A stretch of 64,000 bases of DNA from Dryococelus australis (GCA_029891345.1 CM057009.1:302041466-302105465); one strand, 5' to 3'; shown: positions 1 to 12,198, numbered from the stretch's first letter. The notes: generated by a model from the letters alone, not told the origin. Program-made: numbers and translations.

Positions 1-87
1 CTGCGGTCAGGTTGGGTTGCTGTGGGATCGACTGTACCTCTCCATTCCTTTTGCTGTTAGTTGCCACATGAACTTTGCGTACATGTG

Positions 88-465
88 CTATTTGCTCCAT
101 GCATTCTGTGCTGCGCAGGCACACAGTAATCCTGTGTCCTGTACCGTTGTTTTCTCTTTCTCTGTCTGGCACTTTTCATGTACCTGTGTTTTGCAGCTGT
201 AGCATTTGAAATTTTCTCCCCTGTCTTCTCCCGTGCATGTTGTCTGTGAGCATGCTGTGACATGTCGGCGGAAATTGATGAAAAATTCCTCCCAGTTGAA
301 TGGTGCTGAGGGTTTATGTTGCGAGTTTTCATTACACTGTTTACATATGTACTTCTCGACAGTTGCACTCTCAGTTTCCCTCTTGTTGATGCACTCTCGG
401 TGTCACAGAATTTCGTATTGCATGCAGGTAAGAGCCCGCATGCTATGTCCTGTACACAACTGACA
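88..465 (-). pseudogene. PHD-like zinc-binding protein fragment
   Basis: Read on the minus strand, one frame runs from about 465 down to a TAG at 88-90, with a single internal TGA at 403-405. The frame opens with CQLC, then a Cys nine residues on, then H-x2-C, then after a gap CKQC. This is the spacing of a PHD-type finger, with one expected Cys replaced by Tyr and the TGA where an aromatic residue often sits. A second cluster (CYSC, then HEKC) follows. The role is unknown. PHD fingers generally read chromatin marks, but nothing here proves that. It lies directly inside the repeat arm at 480-1015, so it is probably the outermost gene of a long-arm element running off the left edge. The assignment is tentative. 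Confidence 0.35.
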
Positions 466-479
466 GCTACAACAATTTT

Positions 480-1015
480 CTATGAGTAGTGAGGTTGAAG
501 TCTTCAGGGGAATGGTGTGTCGGGGACCTTTGGAAATATAAGTTTTTTAAATACATTTTTATGCTCGATTTTTGAAAAAAAATTTAAGGAGAATTTTAAA
601 GGAAAAAGGGGAGGACGGGAAATTGCTAAGGAAAATAGCTGCTGGGGAAAAACTTTTTAAAAGTAAATTTTTTAACTATTTTCTAAATTAAATTTCGTAA
701 AAATAAATTTTCATCGATTATTAATTAACATTTTTAATTATGTATCTTTTATACTTTTTAAACCGATTTTTATTAACAAATTTTGTAAGAACTTTTTAAA
801 TAATTTTTTCTCTCATTTTTTTTTGGGATTGCCAGGGTCAAAGGTCACCGAGATCAATGTCAAGGTCATGGGTCAAAGACCATGGTCGAGCTCAATTACA
901 TCCAAAATGGTGGATGGTGATGTAACAATATGACGGTGGCCGGCTCCTGCACTCCTATACCAGATACCATTGTGCCTGACTTGCCTAAATCCTACTACTG
1001 TCAATAATGGCTATG
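480..1015 (-). repeat. Long-arm element family, right-hand arm
   Basis: An AT-rich block (about 540-830) is followed by a segment with repeated AAGGTCA/AAGGTCAC motifs, CCAAAATGGTGG and a GC-richer end near 940-960. The reverse complement resembles 43,300-43,430, 14,260-14,340, the end of 17,340-17,550 and 31,230-31,350. In each case the order is GC-rich outer end, CCATNTTGG-like motif, TGACCTT-like motifs, AT-rich block. It is read as the terminal arm of an element whose body lies to the left, beyond the window edge. Confidence 0.55.
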
Positions 1016-1920
1016 TTTTTGTAAATATATTCTAACGTCTTCAATCGTTGGGCATACCAGGGCCACATGCTGGACAGTGTCTTTAACTCTATGGTTCGGG
1101 TAAAGTTCCACTAAATTAAACCCATGTAACTTGGCTTTGAAGTTTCCTTGTCCTGTTATTAACTAAATAAGATAACATAATCAGTTGTATTCTAATGGTA
1201 GTGATATAATTGATTAACACTAAGAAATGTTCTTTAAATGAACCTACCCTTCTCCGACCTGTTCCAGCTCTGCTGTCAGATTTATATGGCTACTTTTCTC
1301 TTCTCATTTCTAGTCAAAAATGTTGACATGCCAGTCATTTTTTCCAGCAGAGGCAAAAGCTGTCACATTTGTGATATTAATGTTACTGTTGAGGAACTTC
1401 TTACGATGTCTCCTACAATAACCCTCTTTAATTTAGGAATATTGAGATTCGTTGATCTGTGACATTTTGGTGATGTCAAGAATTTTTCACTCTGTTTTGT
1501 AACAGTGGGATTAGAACCACGTCCGGTTTTGTGTTTGTCAGTAGGCGATGTAACAACCAATGATATGATGTAGCCTTCCGGAGGCTGGGTCGTGGACAAC
1601 ACGTGAGAGAAGCCTGACAGGTGAGCGAGCTGTCTGCGCGACCCGCGCCACACACGACTCTCCAGCCAGTCGGGAGAATGGACGTGATGGTATGAGGTAG
1701 AGAGAGAAGTGGCCAAATGCAAGAACGGGAAATATGGGAGTACTTCGAGAAAACTCTCCTCCCGTCGCCAACGTCCGCCACATTTCCCACTTACGAACAC
1801 GTAAGAGAGACCCCGGATTGCAGTGGTAGGAGGCCAGCGAGGTAGCTGCTCGACCACCCAGGATATAATGCCACGTGTTCAATTAAAATTCTTCCTGAAA
1901 TATATATTTACCATAAAACA
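1016..1920. other. Unassigned interval
   Basis: No recognisable gene. A GC-richer patch at about 1,500-1,870 has open minus-strand frames in several phases (the longest spans 1,363-1,857), but the composition is repeat-like and no family motif was recognised. It may be an old dispersed repeat. Confidence 0.3.
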
Positions 1921-3607
1921 TTATAACTTTATTATTAAAATTGTTAGTTTACACAACCCAAAATGTATAATATATAAAACTTCAGTACACATTCCTCTCC
2001 ATCTTCTTATAAACCCATCAAACAGTATATACAATAGTTATGAACATTAGCACACAGCATCATTTTTACATTTCAGTTCGTGTCACTTGCACAAGTTTTC
2101 ATATTTATCCTTATGAAAAGTCTTATAAAACAGATATGGACACTCACTGTTATGTAAATGATGACATACCTTTCATAACTGAGATGCCTTAAAATATGCC
2201 AGTGACTTTTACTTACAAATAAATATTACAGATATTTTAACCTTATTATTCATTAAAAACACACTTCATATTAAAACTTTATTATTAAAATTGTTAGTTT
2301 ACACAACCCAATATACATAATATATAAAACTACAGTACACATTCCTCTCCATCTTCTTATAGACCCATCAAAAAGTGTATACAATAGTTATGAACATTAG
2401 CACACAGTAAATTTTTTACATTTCAGTTCGTGTCACCTGAAAAAGTTTTCATATTTATCCTTATGCAATTCATGAAAACTTCTTATAAAACAGATATGGA
2501 CACTCACTGTTATGGAAATGATGACATACCTTTCATAACTGAGATGCCTTAAAATATACCAGTGACTTTTACTTACAAATAAATTTTACAGATATTTTAA
2601 CCTTATTATTCATTAAAAACACACTTCATATTATAACTTTATTATTAAAATTGTTAGTTTCCACAACCCAAAATATATAATATATAAAACTACAGTACAC
2701 ATTCCTCTCCATCTTCTTATAGACCCATCAAAAAGTGTATACAATAGTTATGAACATTAGCACACAGTAAATTTTTTACATTTCAGCTCGTGTCACCTGA
2801 AAAAGTATTCATATTTATCCTTATGCAATTCATGAAAACTTCTTATAAAACAGATATGGACACTCACTGTTATGGAAATGATGACATACCTTTCATAACT
2901 GAGATGCCTTAAAATATACCAGTGACTTTTACTTACAAATAAATTTTACAGATATTTTAACCTTATTATTCATTAAAAACACACTTCATATTATAACTTT
3001 ATTATTAAAATTGTTAGTTTACACAACCCAAAATATATAATATATAAAACTACAGTATACATTCCACTCCATCTTCTTATAAACCCATCAAAAAGTGTAT
3101 ACAATAGTTGTGAACATTAGCACACAGTAAATTTTTTACATTTCAGTTCGTGTCACCTGAAAAAGTTTTCATATTTATCCTTATGTAATTCATGAAAACT
3201 TCTTATAAAACAGATATGGACACTCACTGTTATGGAAATGATGACATACCTTTCATAACTGAGATGCCTTAAAATATACCAGTGACTTTTACTTACAAAT
3301 AAATTTTACAGATATTTTAACCTTATTATTCATTAAAAACACACTTCATATTATAACTTTATTATTAAAATTGTTAGTTTCCACAACCCAAAATATATAA
3401 TATATAAAACTACAGTACACATTCCTCTCCATCTTCTTATAGACCCATCAAAAAGTGTATACAATAGTTATGAACATTAGCACACAGTAAATTTTTTACA
3501 TTTCAGCTCGTGTCACCTGAAAAAGTATTCATATTTATCCTTATGCAATTCATGAAAACTTCTTATAAAACAGATATGGACACTCACTGTTATGGAAATG
3601 ATGACAT
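1921..3607. repeat. Satellite array, about 360-bp unit, 4.7 copies
   Basis: Units begin at about 1921, 2271, 2631, 2991 and 3351. Each starts with a run containing ACTTTATTATTAAAATTG. The first unit is about 350 bp, the next three exactly 360 bp, and the last stops at about 3607. Units are AT-rich and over 90% alike. Units 3 and 5 share private variants (TTCCACAACCC, CAGCTCGTG, AAAAGTATTC) that units 2 and 4 lack, so the array is arranged as a roughly 720-bp dimer. No open frame runs through it. Confidence 0.95.
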
Positions 3608-4032
3608 TGTTCAATTGACTTTGTATTTTTGAAGACGGAGGCACCACCTGCACAAGAGAAACATTTTAAAAGTATTACATGGACATAACGGAAATTTTCA
3701 TCCTGTGTTAAACCTGTGTTTAAAACTATATACATAATAATAGGCATAGTTGAAAAAAGGAAAGTCGCTAGCATCAAAATTGAGAGAACATTAAATTAAA
3801 TATTTTTTGTGGCATTCTTCGTGCGTCTTTCAATTTGGATTGTTTACCATAACGTCAGCTGCTAAGAATAGATGTCTAGAAGAGCACCTCCTGTTGTCGT
3901 AGGCTGACTTGTTCAGTAGTTATTTACCTAGATGTAAAATATTCGGTAAAATTCGAAAGTAGCCCGCTCGTATCGAGGAAGTGCGCCGCACAGCTAAATA
4001 AACACATAGAGTTATGGGGCGGTGATGTGATT
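3608..4032. other. Unassigned interval
   Basis: Unique-looking AT-rich sequence between the satellite and the Harbinger end. No gene seen. Confidence 0.4.
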
Positions 4033-4268
4033 ATGCGTGTAGCTTAAGTTGCGTACATATATGCGCTGCGCCGTGTAATGCAATGTGTTCGTGCAACATG
4101 TTCACACAACGTGCGCATGGAACGTGAAGCCGCTCTATGTGGTGTACGGCGCAACCTGTTCCATTCGAAGTCGGTATTTTCGCGAATCATCAAAGGGCGT
4201 TGCACGTGCATGTTGCACATAATGTGGACGGAGTGTAGACAGCACTGTGAGTAGTAGAATATTGAATC

Positions 4269-5014
4269 ATGGCGTGGAGTGAAGCATTAAAGCTGACGTT
4301 AATTGAGTTGTACCAGAGTAAGGACGTCATAAGTCGCCCTACCAATGGCTAACCAGTACAACAGTCTCATAAAAGCTATGCGTGGAACGAAATAGCTAGT
4401 AGATCGTACATACCACCCAAGAAATGCCAGAAGCGAATGAAAAGTTCTCTCTCCTCGTTTAGGCGCGAGAAGGCAAAAGTGACGTATAACAAAGGAACAG
4501 GAAAAGGTAAGCTATCTACGAACATAACAATTACACTTAACGTACAACTTGTATTGGAGACATGTATTTATGAAATATATTACTTACAGGAACAGCCAGA
4601 CATGACATATGACTGCCTGGTATGCCTACAAGCATCTGCTCGTCCTTAGGATCTAGACGCACCACGAAACTCATTCAGTACAGTGAGTTTAAATTGCAAT
4701 ACCACTCGCAACTAACACAATGAAAAGAAGAAATGAATGGTAGTTGTATCGCCCTATTTCCACAATAACATTTCTGTAGCTGCACTTTTACATTGCGTTG
4801 ATATTAGAATAATCGTGATTACATAGGAAGTATTGTAATTGTACTGTGATAATTATTAAATCCCCTGGTTAACTTTGCTATCTGTGTAACAATATCCACA
4901 TAGAACCTACAACAATACACAATGTTGTATGTGCATTATGTTTCTTTCAATTAGTAAGCATTATAAAAAAGAACCGCTATTTCACGTGTGTGTGTGTGTA
5001 TATATATGTATATA

Positions 5015-5090
<76 letters not shown>

Positions 5091-6870
5091 GCCAAGGCAT
5101 TCGTCCCTCATGTAAGCATTGCAATATTGTGCCACTTCCTCCCTGACTAGCACTCTCGTGGATGGTATGCGAGGTAGTCTCTTAAGTGGAAAGAATGTCA
5201 TACCCAGCGAGCTATGCCTCAATGCCCCTTCAATGACCGAACCATCTCCCTCCGAATCAAATGTACTATGTGGTGCGTATGTATAGGCAATGTTCTTCCT
5301 TAAATGATTGTGGAGGTGAACAAATGTCATTACGACCAAGACGGCTTTGTCAGGTTCAAGGGACATTGTTTTCGGAGAACCCGAAAAATGCCTGAAAGAA
5401 TGCCAAAACCGTTTTAAACAACGACTCAGATGGTAATTGAAAATACTTTTTTTTTTTTCGTGCCTTTTCTGTGTAGTCCTAGAAAAGTTTTCATTATATG
5501 TCCTGTTAGAGTAACTGCAGAATCAGCTATATAATAATATGGTAAAGACGTATTTCTTTGCGGATGTGGTAGCATTTGGTATCTTCAATGAACCGTCACC
5601 TCAACGTTTCTTCAATAGCATGTTTTGGTACACCCCACCAACAGAAATGCGTCCAAGACCACCAGCATCCACGGGCAAAGAATTGTTTTTAGCGTCTACG
5701 AGAGGGAACAACTCTATGCTAAAATATTCTTGGTAAATATAGAAATCACAGCCAGAGTGCATTGTAGCGTGAAGTAATGCATTTCCTCCATCCATACTTC
5801 CAAGTGAATGAAGAAAATGAGACACATTTCAATAGTCTTCAACTACCTGCAGCCATCCTTCGGATGTTGTTTAGATCTGTAACAGAAGTACACACTACTT
5901 GTGGATCCAGGGAGAGTGTCACATACTCCCCTCCCTGTTGGCTCTGTCGTTCAGATTTCCCCCCTTATTTTGTGTAATTATGTATGTATTTGTACGTTTT
6001 ATTTAACAGAAAAATATAATTATATATATATGTTTCTATGTCCATGCATGAGGACATTTGTTATTATGTAAGAAAATTATGCGTGCATATGTAATTTAGC
6101 CTTAGGGCAGGCCAGTCCACTTTGCCCCTCCCCCGCCTCTGCCATCAATATTCAAACAAAGGTCTGGATCCGCCGCTGTTAGATAGACACTCAGTAATAG
6201 ACAGTAATTAAGTTGTATTTTGTGTGTAAGGGAGCGTACATTGTTTGTAACGATTATGAGATGTGTACGTCAAATGATATGTTCTTTCTCACTTTCAGAT
6301 GAAAGCACAAGAACTACCGAAGAATAACAACCAACCTGCAGAGGTCTCAGGTACACCTGTACGCGCTACTACACCATATTTTCACAAGAAGAGGCAAATA
6401 CAAGATGACTGTAGGCATTCGCTCTGCTAACAGAGTCAGCAAAGATTGACGCAGGCAACAAAGCCGATGAATGGGGGGCATTCGGCAGGTTTGTAGCCAC
6501 CAAATTTGCAAAGTGCAACCAGTACGCTCGTAGTGTGGTACAGCACGAGATAGCTGGAATACTATTTAATACAGATTGTAAAAATTACAATCCTGAATCA
6601 TTCCTACCTACAGCGGTGCAGGATAGAAATAACTGTTCTTTAATTTCACCCATGCATTTCTCCTACTTCATTACCCAACCATCATCAGCACTTTGCACCA
6701 TCCCTTGGTTCACCCCCCAAACAACCATACCATATGGCCCTACTAATGTCTCCAACCTACTTTCCAGTGTTCAGCAAGATCACAGTGAATCTACTTCTCC
6801 TATAGTCTCTGTATGTTTTCCTGCAACTGCCACTGACTCACAGTTATCTAGCTACACGGATTTAGTTTAA
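4269..6870 (+). pseudogene. MADF-domain partner protein of Harbinger element
   Basis: Three exons are visible. Exon 1 (4269-4506, ATG at 4269) ends in AAAAG|GTAAGC. It encodes an N-terminal LIELYQSK, then AWNEIASRS and the basic FRREKAKV, in the order of a MADF/Myb-SANT-like DNA-binding domain. Exon 2 starts at 4590 after TTACTTACAG and carries AWYAYKHLLVL, the usual domain end, then a stop. A last exon starts at 6299 after CTTTCAG and ends at 6868-6870. Its FGRFVATKFAK segment is like the C-terminal helix of such proteins. A stop at codon 28 (4350-4352) and disrupted phases make it non-functional. In this superfamily the MADF protein helps bring the transposase to DNA. Confidence 0.65.
4988..5087. 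repeat. GT/TA microsatellite
   Basis: A GTGTGTGT run passes into (TA)n interrupted by two TATATG steps. The repeated Tyr-Ile frames that span it are by-products. Confidence 0.98.
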
Positions 6871-7497
6871 TACAATGCTGTAATCGTGCCACAAATACTA
6901 TATAATTATACACAACGAATTACTTGCATAAAGGATTATTTACCTGACTGTTGTCAAATAATTGTATCACGTATTCTGTAAACAAATTACGCTGCCACAG
7001 TATTACGTGTTTATTGTTTATTTATGTGGCTGACATGCAACACAAACATTTTTAATATGTTATTACATTTCTTGGTGCGTAAGTGATGTCCAACGCGGTA
7101 CACTAAACCATACATTTGAACATACCCATTCGATTGTAGTTGTATACATTTACATGGTAATATGTGGAATTATCACTTACCGTACAAAACATATTGTGTG
7201 GCACATATATTCAATTGCTGTAATTCGTTACTCATAGTTATTCACATCTATGTTTCATATCAGTACATCAATAATTGATAGGCATACCTCTGGAACGATG
7301 CGACTGATCGCTTGTTCTGATATTATAGACAATAATTGCAAACTGCTGTAGGAATCTCCAGTTGCAAGAAAACGAAGCGTTACAGCGTATATGTCTTGCA
7401 CAGTGATTATTTTCCTGTAACTTGTGTCGCTTCGACCGATTTTGGGTCCTATAAGTCCTAGAAGAAACTCGAAATCTGTTAAACTCTTACACGTCAA
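5100..7497 (-). pseudogene. Harbinger (DDE) transposase
   Basis: Three coding blocks lie on the minus strand. At 7497-7255 is the N-terminal region, with TLRFLATGDSYSSLQLL and IVPEVC. At about 5890-5601 is the catalytic core, with FLHSLGSMDG (first acidic residue), then YFSIELFPLVDA and GGLGR (second acidic position region). At about 5437-5100 is the C-terminal region, with FNYHLSR, VVMTFVHLHNHLR and [12 protein letters not shown]. This is the order expected for HARBI1-type proteins, which cut and paste the element as a DDE nuclease. In the last block the expected catalytic Glu just before the conserved Phe is not seen (LKRFWHSF). An internal TGA (near 5850) and frame breaks confirm decay. 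About 1.4 kb separates blocks 1 and 2, as intron or insertion. Confidence 0.75.
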
Positions 7498-7641
7498 ACT
7501 CCTTCTTGGAACGTCAGATCCCTCAGTTGTGATGAACCACTCAAACTTCTACTTGAATATAGCTACGGTAGACGCCACAATCTGCTATTCTTCTTTACAC
7601 GTTAATGTTTGTAAATGTATTCTGCGGCAGCCGTTAGCACA

Positions 7642-7663
7642 GACACACACACACACACACACA
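7642..7663. repeat. CA microsatellite
   Basis: Eleven AC steps. Simple repeat near the right end of the Harbinger element. Confidence 0.95.
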
Positions 7664-7845
7664 TCTTGCTACCTCACTGCACCTATGTTTTCGTGGGAAA
7701 CGAAGTGAGCCATCATTTTCAAATGCACATTGCAACACTCGACAGGGTTTGCGGGAATGTTCGCAGCGCGGTTCCTGTTCGCGTGCATGCTCCGACGACG
7801 TGGAATTATACGGCGCAGCGCATGTGTCTACACGCCTGTAGCTAA

Positions 7846-8605
7846 TTTTCCCCTGGCCTTCAGGGCAACTGATTGCAATTTCCAACAACAAGCAGTAAAG
7901 TGTTTTTTTTTTTTTTGCAAAGAGACGTGGGCGATTTTGTATGTACTAGCTATATGGGTAAGTTTGCTGCATACGATTTCAGTAACTTTTGGGTGTATTT
8001 TATTCTGCTGTTATTTCTGACGTTTACATAATTTGTAAAATAGTACTCGCTCTATTAGTTTGGGTGTAGGAGATCAGTGATTGAGAGTCCAACCATTTAT
8101 CACACTGTGAGTTAGTTCGTATTTTTTTTATAACGAGGGAAAAATTCGATATTTTTAATTTACACAGCAAGAAATACATTGTTACAGGAACCACAATTCT
8201 GTAGTCGTTACCCTCCAAGGATGTTAAAATAGGGACAACAGTCTGTTTGGTTACGGATACTCTACGAATATTGTTAAAGGTACATGGTAACGCCAACAGA
8301 ACATATTGTAAAATGTCAGTGCGTAAGAAATTTGTTACGTCATTACTTTCTACAGAATATAGGCTAATGTTGCGATTACAAACGAGTAGGGTTCTGACGA
8401 TAATCCAGTACGGCATTTCCTACAATGCTGATCTGATGCTGCTTCAGAGCTGTTTGTTTACCCAACAGTAATATTTGTTATTGCTAACAATTTGTTCTGT
8501 TGCCTTGACTGAGCAGTATGGTTGCCCCAGCAAAAGTGAATTATAATCCTAAATATCTGCTCCTGCTCCATTGCCTTTACTGAGTGGCATGATAGTCCTA
8601 AACAT
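7846..8605. other. Unassigned interval
   Basis: A minus-strand open frame of 130 codons (8416-8024) has no recognised motif, and its average base use resembles surrounding DNA. Treated as non-coding. Confidence 0.3.
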
Positions 8606-11291
8606 CAGTGGCGGAGAAAGGGGGGTGCGGGCCGCCACGGGTGTCATAACTTTGGGGAAGGGCGAATGATTGATAGCGGCAGGGGGGGGGGGGGAGGGTG
8701 ACAAAATTGCAAAAATTATAATTTTTTTGTACTAAAACACTTTTAAATGTCTGACATTGTCTCTGGAGCCCAGGTGAGGATTCGTAGACTTAATTCTCGT
8801 CATTATTTGTTGCCTATACAAATTTTCTCTTAATCTGTGTGGATTGCATTCTTTTACGATTGTTTTACAATGTGTAACCTTTTTTGGGACCTTAGAAAGT
8901 CTGTACTGATTTTTCTCAGTTTACACATACAGACGGAAGATCCTTGTAACTAACTTTGGAGTTACAGTCAAGAGACTTTCCGATAAAAGATGGAGTGCTA
9001 ACTATGAAACTGTAAAAGCGGCACATGCTAATTTCAAGAAGTTAGTTGATGCCGTAAAAGACCATGTGATCCCACAGAAACTGTCGAAACCAGAGGAGCA
9101 GAGCAAACACTTTTGACAGCAGTATGTGATTTATCTATTTTATGCTTTTTTTATTTGTGAGGTAATGTTTTAGAAGAAATAAATCACACTCAAAAATACC
9201 TACAGAATGTTGGAAAATAAATTCCTACAGAATGCTGGAATCAGTTTTGAGAAGTAGTTATAAAAATTAGATGTGCGAAGATCTTTTTAAAAGACAAAGC
9301 AAATGAGATCGTGAAACTAGCACTGCAGTTTGCAACAAACACTTGTGAAGAGATCGACATTGACTTAGTGAAAAGAACCGCCAGAGAGTAAAAAATGATG
9401 TCTGGAGAAAAGGCTCAAAATGTACCACTCACATTGAATGAATAATTGAAAAGATCAATGCTTTATTCATTGACAGGTTTTTAAAGAAACCGACACTTGC
9501 TGTAAGGACATAGAAAGTGCATCGGCTCAGTTTGCAGTTCTTGAGCCCAAGAATCTGATCACAACTTCCCGCGCGAGTGAGTGGAAGTTAAGAACAGCAG
9601 ATATATATCGGCGGCAGCAAGTCAAAGGATTGTTTTGAATGAACAAGCGAGCTATATGCTAGTGGCCGCGTGTCTGTTACAGAAAGCGAGCCGACACGAT
9701 AATCCTTTTTGCGCCGTACGCTGCTGGCTCTGGTTGAATTCATATCTGCGTTTATCTGGAGAATGCTCTGGATTACTGACCTCGTTTGCTCAGCGTGACT
9801 CGGGGTGTGTTGAACCTTCCAGATGGTCAGGACGAATGGTATACATGTGAGAGAGGTCTCCGAGCGGAGGCGTTGATGAGTGAATGATTGGCCGAGTTCC
9901 GAGCGACAGAAAACGAGCAGCGAGAGAAGTGACCAGCGGAAGGGAAATCTGCAACTGCGAGTATCAAGCAGTGAAAAGTGCGGCTTGCAGGCTGGACTAT
10001 TAGAATAGATGCGTGAGTGAAAGATATTACAAATGGTGGCAACAGATACACCGAACACGTGTTAATAATGAGTATGAGTTGATTGATTGCAACCAAACAG
10101 AGATAATTTAGAAGGACTTTAAATGGAGTATAAATAGATAATAAAATTGCGCCCACTGTTAAATCAGTTAATGCTGTAAAAAAGGGGCATAATTAAATTA
10201 GAAATAAAATTTAGTTATTTTATTTTTATTAAGACATTCATCCCTCTCGAACTCAGGTACGCCCCTCAGGCGTCCCATGATGAACTTTCTGAAGATGGCC
10301 TCCTTAGAGAGATTCCACGACTAAGAAGACATCTACAAGCTGCCGAAGTTTCAAAATAATATTATCTAGAATGGTCTTCTTTAAGATGTTTAGAGGTTAT
10401 TGTTGAATATGAATTTTCAGATTCTGAAACACAAATGATTTCAGCCTTAAGGGGTCCGCCTGCCTGCTTGGAGCCCGAACTGCGTTGCAGTGGGTTTGAA
10501 ATCCAGGTTTTTTCTACGAAACTATAAAACGCGCGTCCAGTTCGCTAAGCTACAAAAAGAACCCACACTTCAGACTATGCCTGTCGATTACTTTTAAGAC
10601 ACCACGCACAGTGGTAACACAATTTCAAAGCACTTCTTCGTAATTAAAAATGGCTTTTTCAAAGCTCTGCATCTCAAAAAATTCGCACTTTACACACACA
10701 AACTTTTTCTAGGGAAATACACTGAACATTGCTACAAACTTTCTACCAATAAAATGATAGGGTCACCGATGAAAGTCTCATAGGTACACGCAGCAGGACG
10801 AGAACACTGCACGCCAGTTGAGGGCCCTGTGTGTAGAGGCGATGGTGCACTTGTAGTGCGTGTCAGAGTAGTCCTTAGAGCTCTTGCGCTTCTCGGCCAC
10901 CAACGCGGAAATAGCACCAAGCAGACGGACATGCACTTAAGATTCTTGTTAACGTCATGTGCTTCAATAGCATCACGTGAGATAAGTTTTTCTAAACTTA
11001 AATTAATCAAGAGTTATCTTAAGTCCACTTTAAGTAACGCTAGGCTCTCTGGCTTAGCCATTTTGTCAGTTGAAAACAAAGTAGTGAAAGGGAGTTGATA
11101 TTTATGACGTGATTAAAAAATTTGCAGAGAATAAAGTTAGGAAACAAAGGCTGTATATGCTTATGTTTATTAAATAAGCAAGAAAAATATTATTTGTCGT
11201 TCTTTTAATAATGTCAAAATTTTCGGGTTGGTGGTTGGGAGGTGACAAGAAATTTCCAGCACCGGGTACCCCCTGACCTTGCTAGGCACTG
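8606..11291 (+). mobile_element. hAT-like DNA transposon (inactive)
   Basis: The ends are imperfect inverted repeats. The left end begins CAGTGGCGGAGAAAGGGGGG. The reverse complement of the right end begins CAGTGCCTAGC and also has a GGGGG-rich stretch. The body carries pieces of a hAT transposase in correct order. An 8-bp target duplication was looked for at the predicted ends and not found, so the ends are uncertain or eroded. Two foreign-looking blocks (about 9566-10240 and 10453-10930) interrupt the gene and may be later insertions. Confidence 0.6.
8961..11150 (+). pseudogene. hAT-family transposase (ZMYM/DUF4371-like)
   Basis: Separated blocks follow the order of hAT proteins of the ZMYM-like group. 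At 8961 on is VKRLSDKRWSANYE, the conserved Trp-containing start of the catalytic region. At about 9120-9560 are helical pieces, including DKANEIVKLALQFA and CEEIDIDLVKRTARE. At about 10275-10450 is IPRLRRHLQAAEVS. At 10932-11090 is the C-terminal dimerisation region, with SFSKLKLIKSYLKSTLSN and ARLSGLAILSVEN, followed by a lysine/arginine-rich tail. The blocks lie in different frames with stops between them. The Ser-Phe-Ser-Lys-Leu-Lys motif is the best diagnostic. The protein would have cut and pasted the element. Confidence 0.75.
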
Positions 11292-11362
11292 CACCATCTT
11301 TGTGGTCTATTGTAATTCTTATCTGCTCATATGATGCACTGCTATCTGCACTTATTTTTCAG

Positions 11363-11469
11363 AACTTGATCAATTCCTCGCAGAAGCAGGCAGTCTCGAA
11401 CTGCTGGAACTTGTAAATAAATACGGATGCCTGAGACAGCTCGGCAATCATATCAGTTTTGATATTAAG
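11363..11469 (+). CDS. Candidate host exon (splice-flanked)
   Basis: A 107-bp segment is bounded by a good acceptor (CTTATTTTTCAG ending at 11362) and a donor (ATTAAG|GTATTT). In the frame starting two bases in, all 35 codons are open and read as a helical peptide, including LDQFLAEAGSLELLELVNKY, then GCLRQLGNH. Leu/Glu-rich amphipathic content and intact splice sites differ from the decayed elements around it. No family is recognised and no partner exon was found. It sits 70 bp outside the hAT end, so it could be part of a large host gene with repeat-filled introns. Chance cannot be excluded. Confidence 0.4.
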
Positions 11470-12198
11470 GTATTTAAATGTAACTAGTTTTTAGTTTTGT
11501 AGTTTATTTTTAAAGCATTTTCTGTGATGTGTCTGCAGAAAATTCTCGACGAGACGAATTCGTATATGAGTTACTTAGTTATTTAATAAAATAATTTTTA
11601 CTTTATGTTATATATATATATATATTTATATATTTATACTATACAACATTGGGTGTCGTCTGATATAAAAATCTTTTTACGTGTAACGACCGTGTAAACT
11701 GGTTTTCCTTTCACAACAGATACATTGTGGTACTAATAAAAATATGACGTTACTTATTTAATTTTTATACCCTGTTCGTGTAAGTGAAATTTATCTTTTA
11801 AAAACCAATATGACAATCCAGCACCCTTTTGGCTCTTATTACATTTAACGTCTAACATGGTGGTGTCTGTCAACACTTTAAAGGGTGCACAGTACCATCA
11901 CAGATTGTAAACAGACTCTAATAAATAAATATTCCTTCACGATAGCAACATTTTCCTATTTATCTTCTGTGTTGTCAATTCTACTAGTTGCGTAATCTTT
12001 AAAATAATAAGAGGATGCCTTCAACAATGCGCGACACTGTTGCAATTACAATTTTTTTTGTTAACTGCTACCATTTAAGTCCTGTAATATTTTAGCAAAA
12101 TCCGCGACACTGTTGTAATTAGCATACTTGTAATTTAACTGAACTATACCAGTTCTGTAATCTTAACCGAATCAGATGGTTCGTGTAACATCTCATGG
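11470..12198. other. AT-rich interval with diverged minisatellite copies
   Basis: No gene seen. From about 12,030 the sequence holds weak copies of the 90-bp unit that follows (GCGACACTGTTG...GTTCTGTAATCTT), so the array's older flank begins here. Confidence 0.5.

Larger units (their letters stand above)
4033..7845. mobile_element. PIF/Harbinger DNA transposon (inactive)
   Basis: Two decayed genes typical of this superfamily lie in opposite orientation: a MADF-type protein on plus and a Harbinger transposase on minus. The ends match in inverted orientation. The left end has GCGTGTAG, then ATGCGCTGCGCCGTGTAAT at about 4064-4082. The reverse complement of about 7795-7845 has GCGTGTAG followed by ATGCGCTGCGCCGTATAAT. 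The boundaries are approximate and the short target duplication was not resolved. The element is about 3.8 kb. A TA microsatellite has grown inside it next to the transposase 3' end. Confidence 0.75.

Noticed and set aside
1363-1882. Overlapping 164-, 114- and 104-codon minus-strand frames as a gene
   Set aside because: Three phases open at once in a GC-rich repeat-like patch, with no motif.
1921-3607. CRISPR-like array
   Set aside because: The units are contiguous 360-bp repeats without spacers, in a eukaryotic setting.
4929-5366. Tyr-Ile repeat proteins on either strand
   Set aside because: Produced by the TA microsatellite. Only the minus-strand part before it is transposase.
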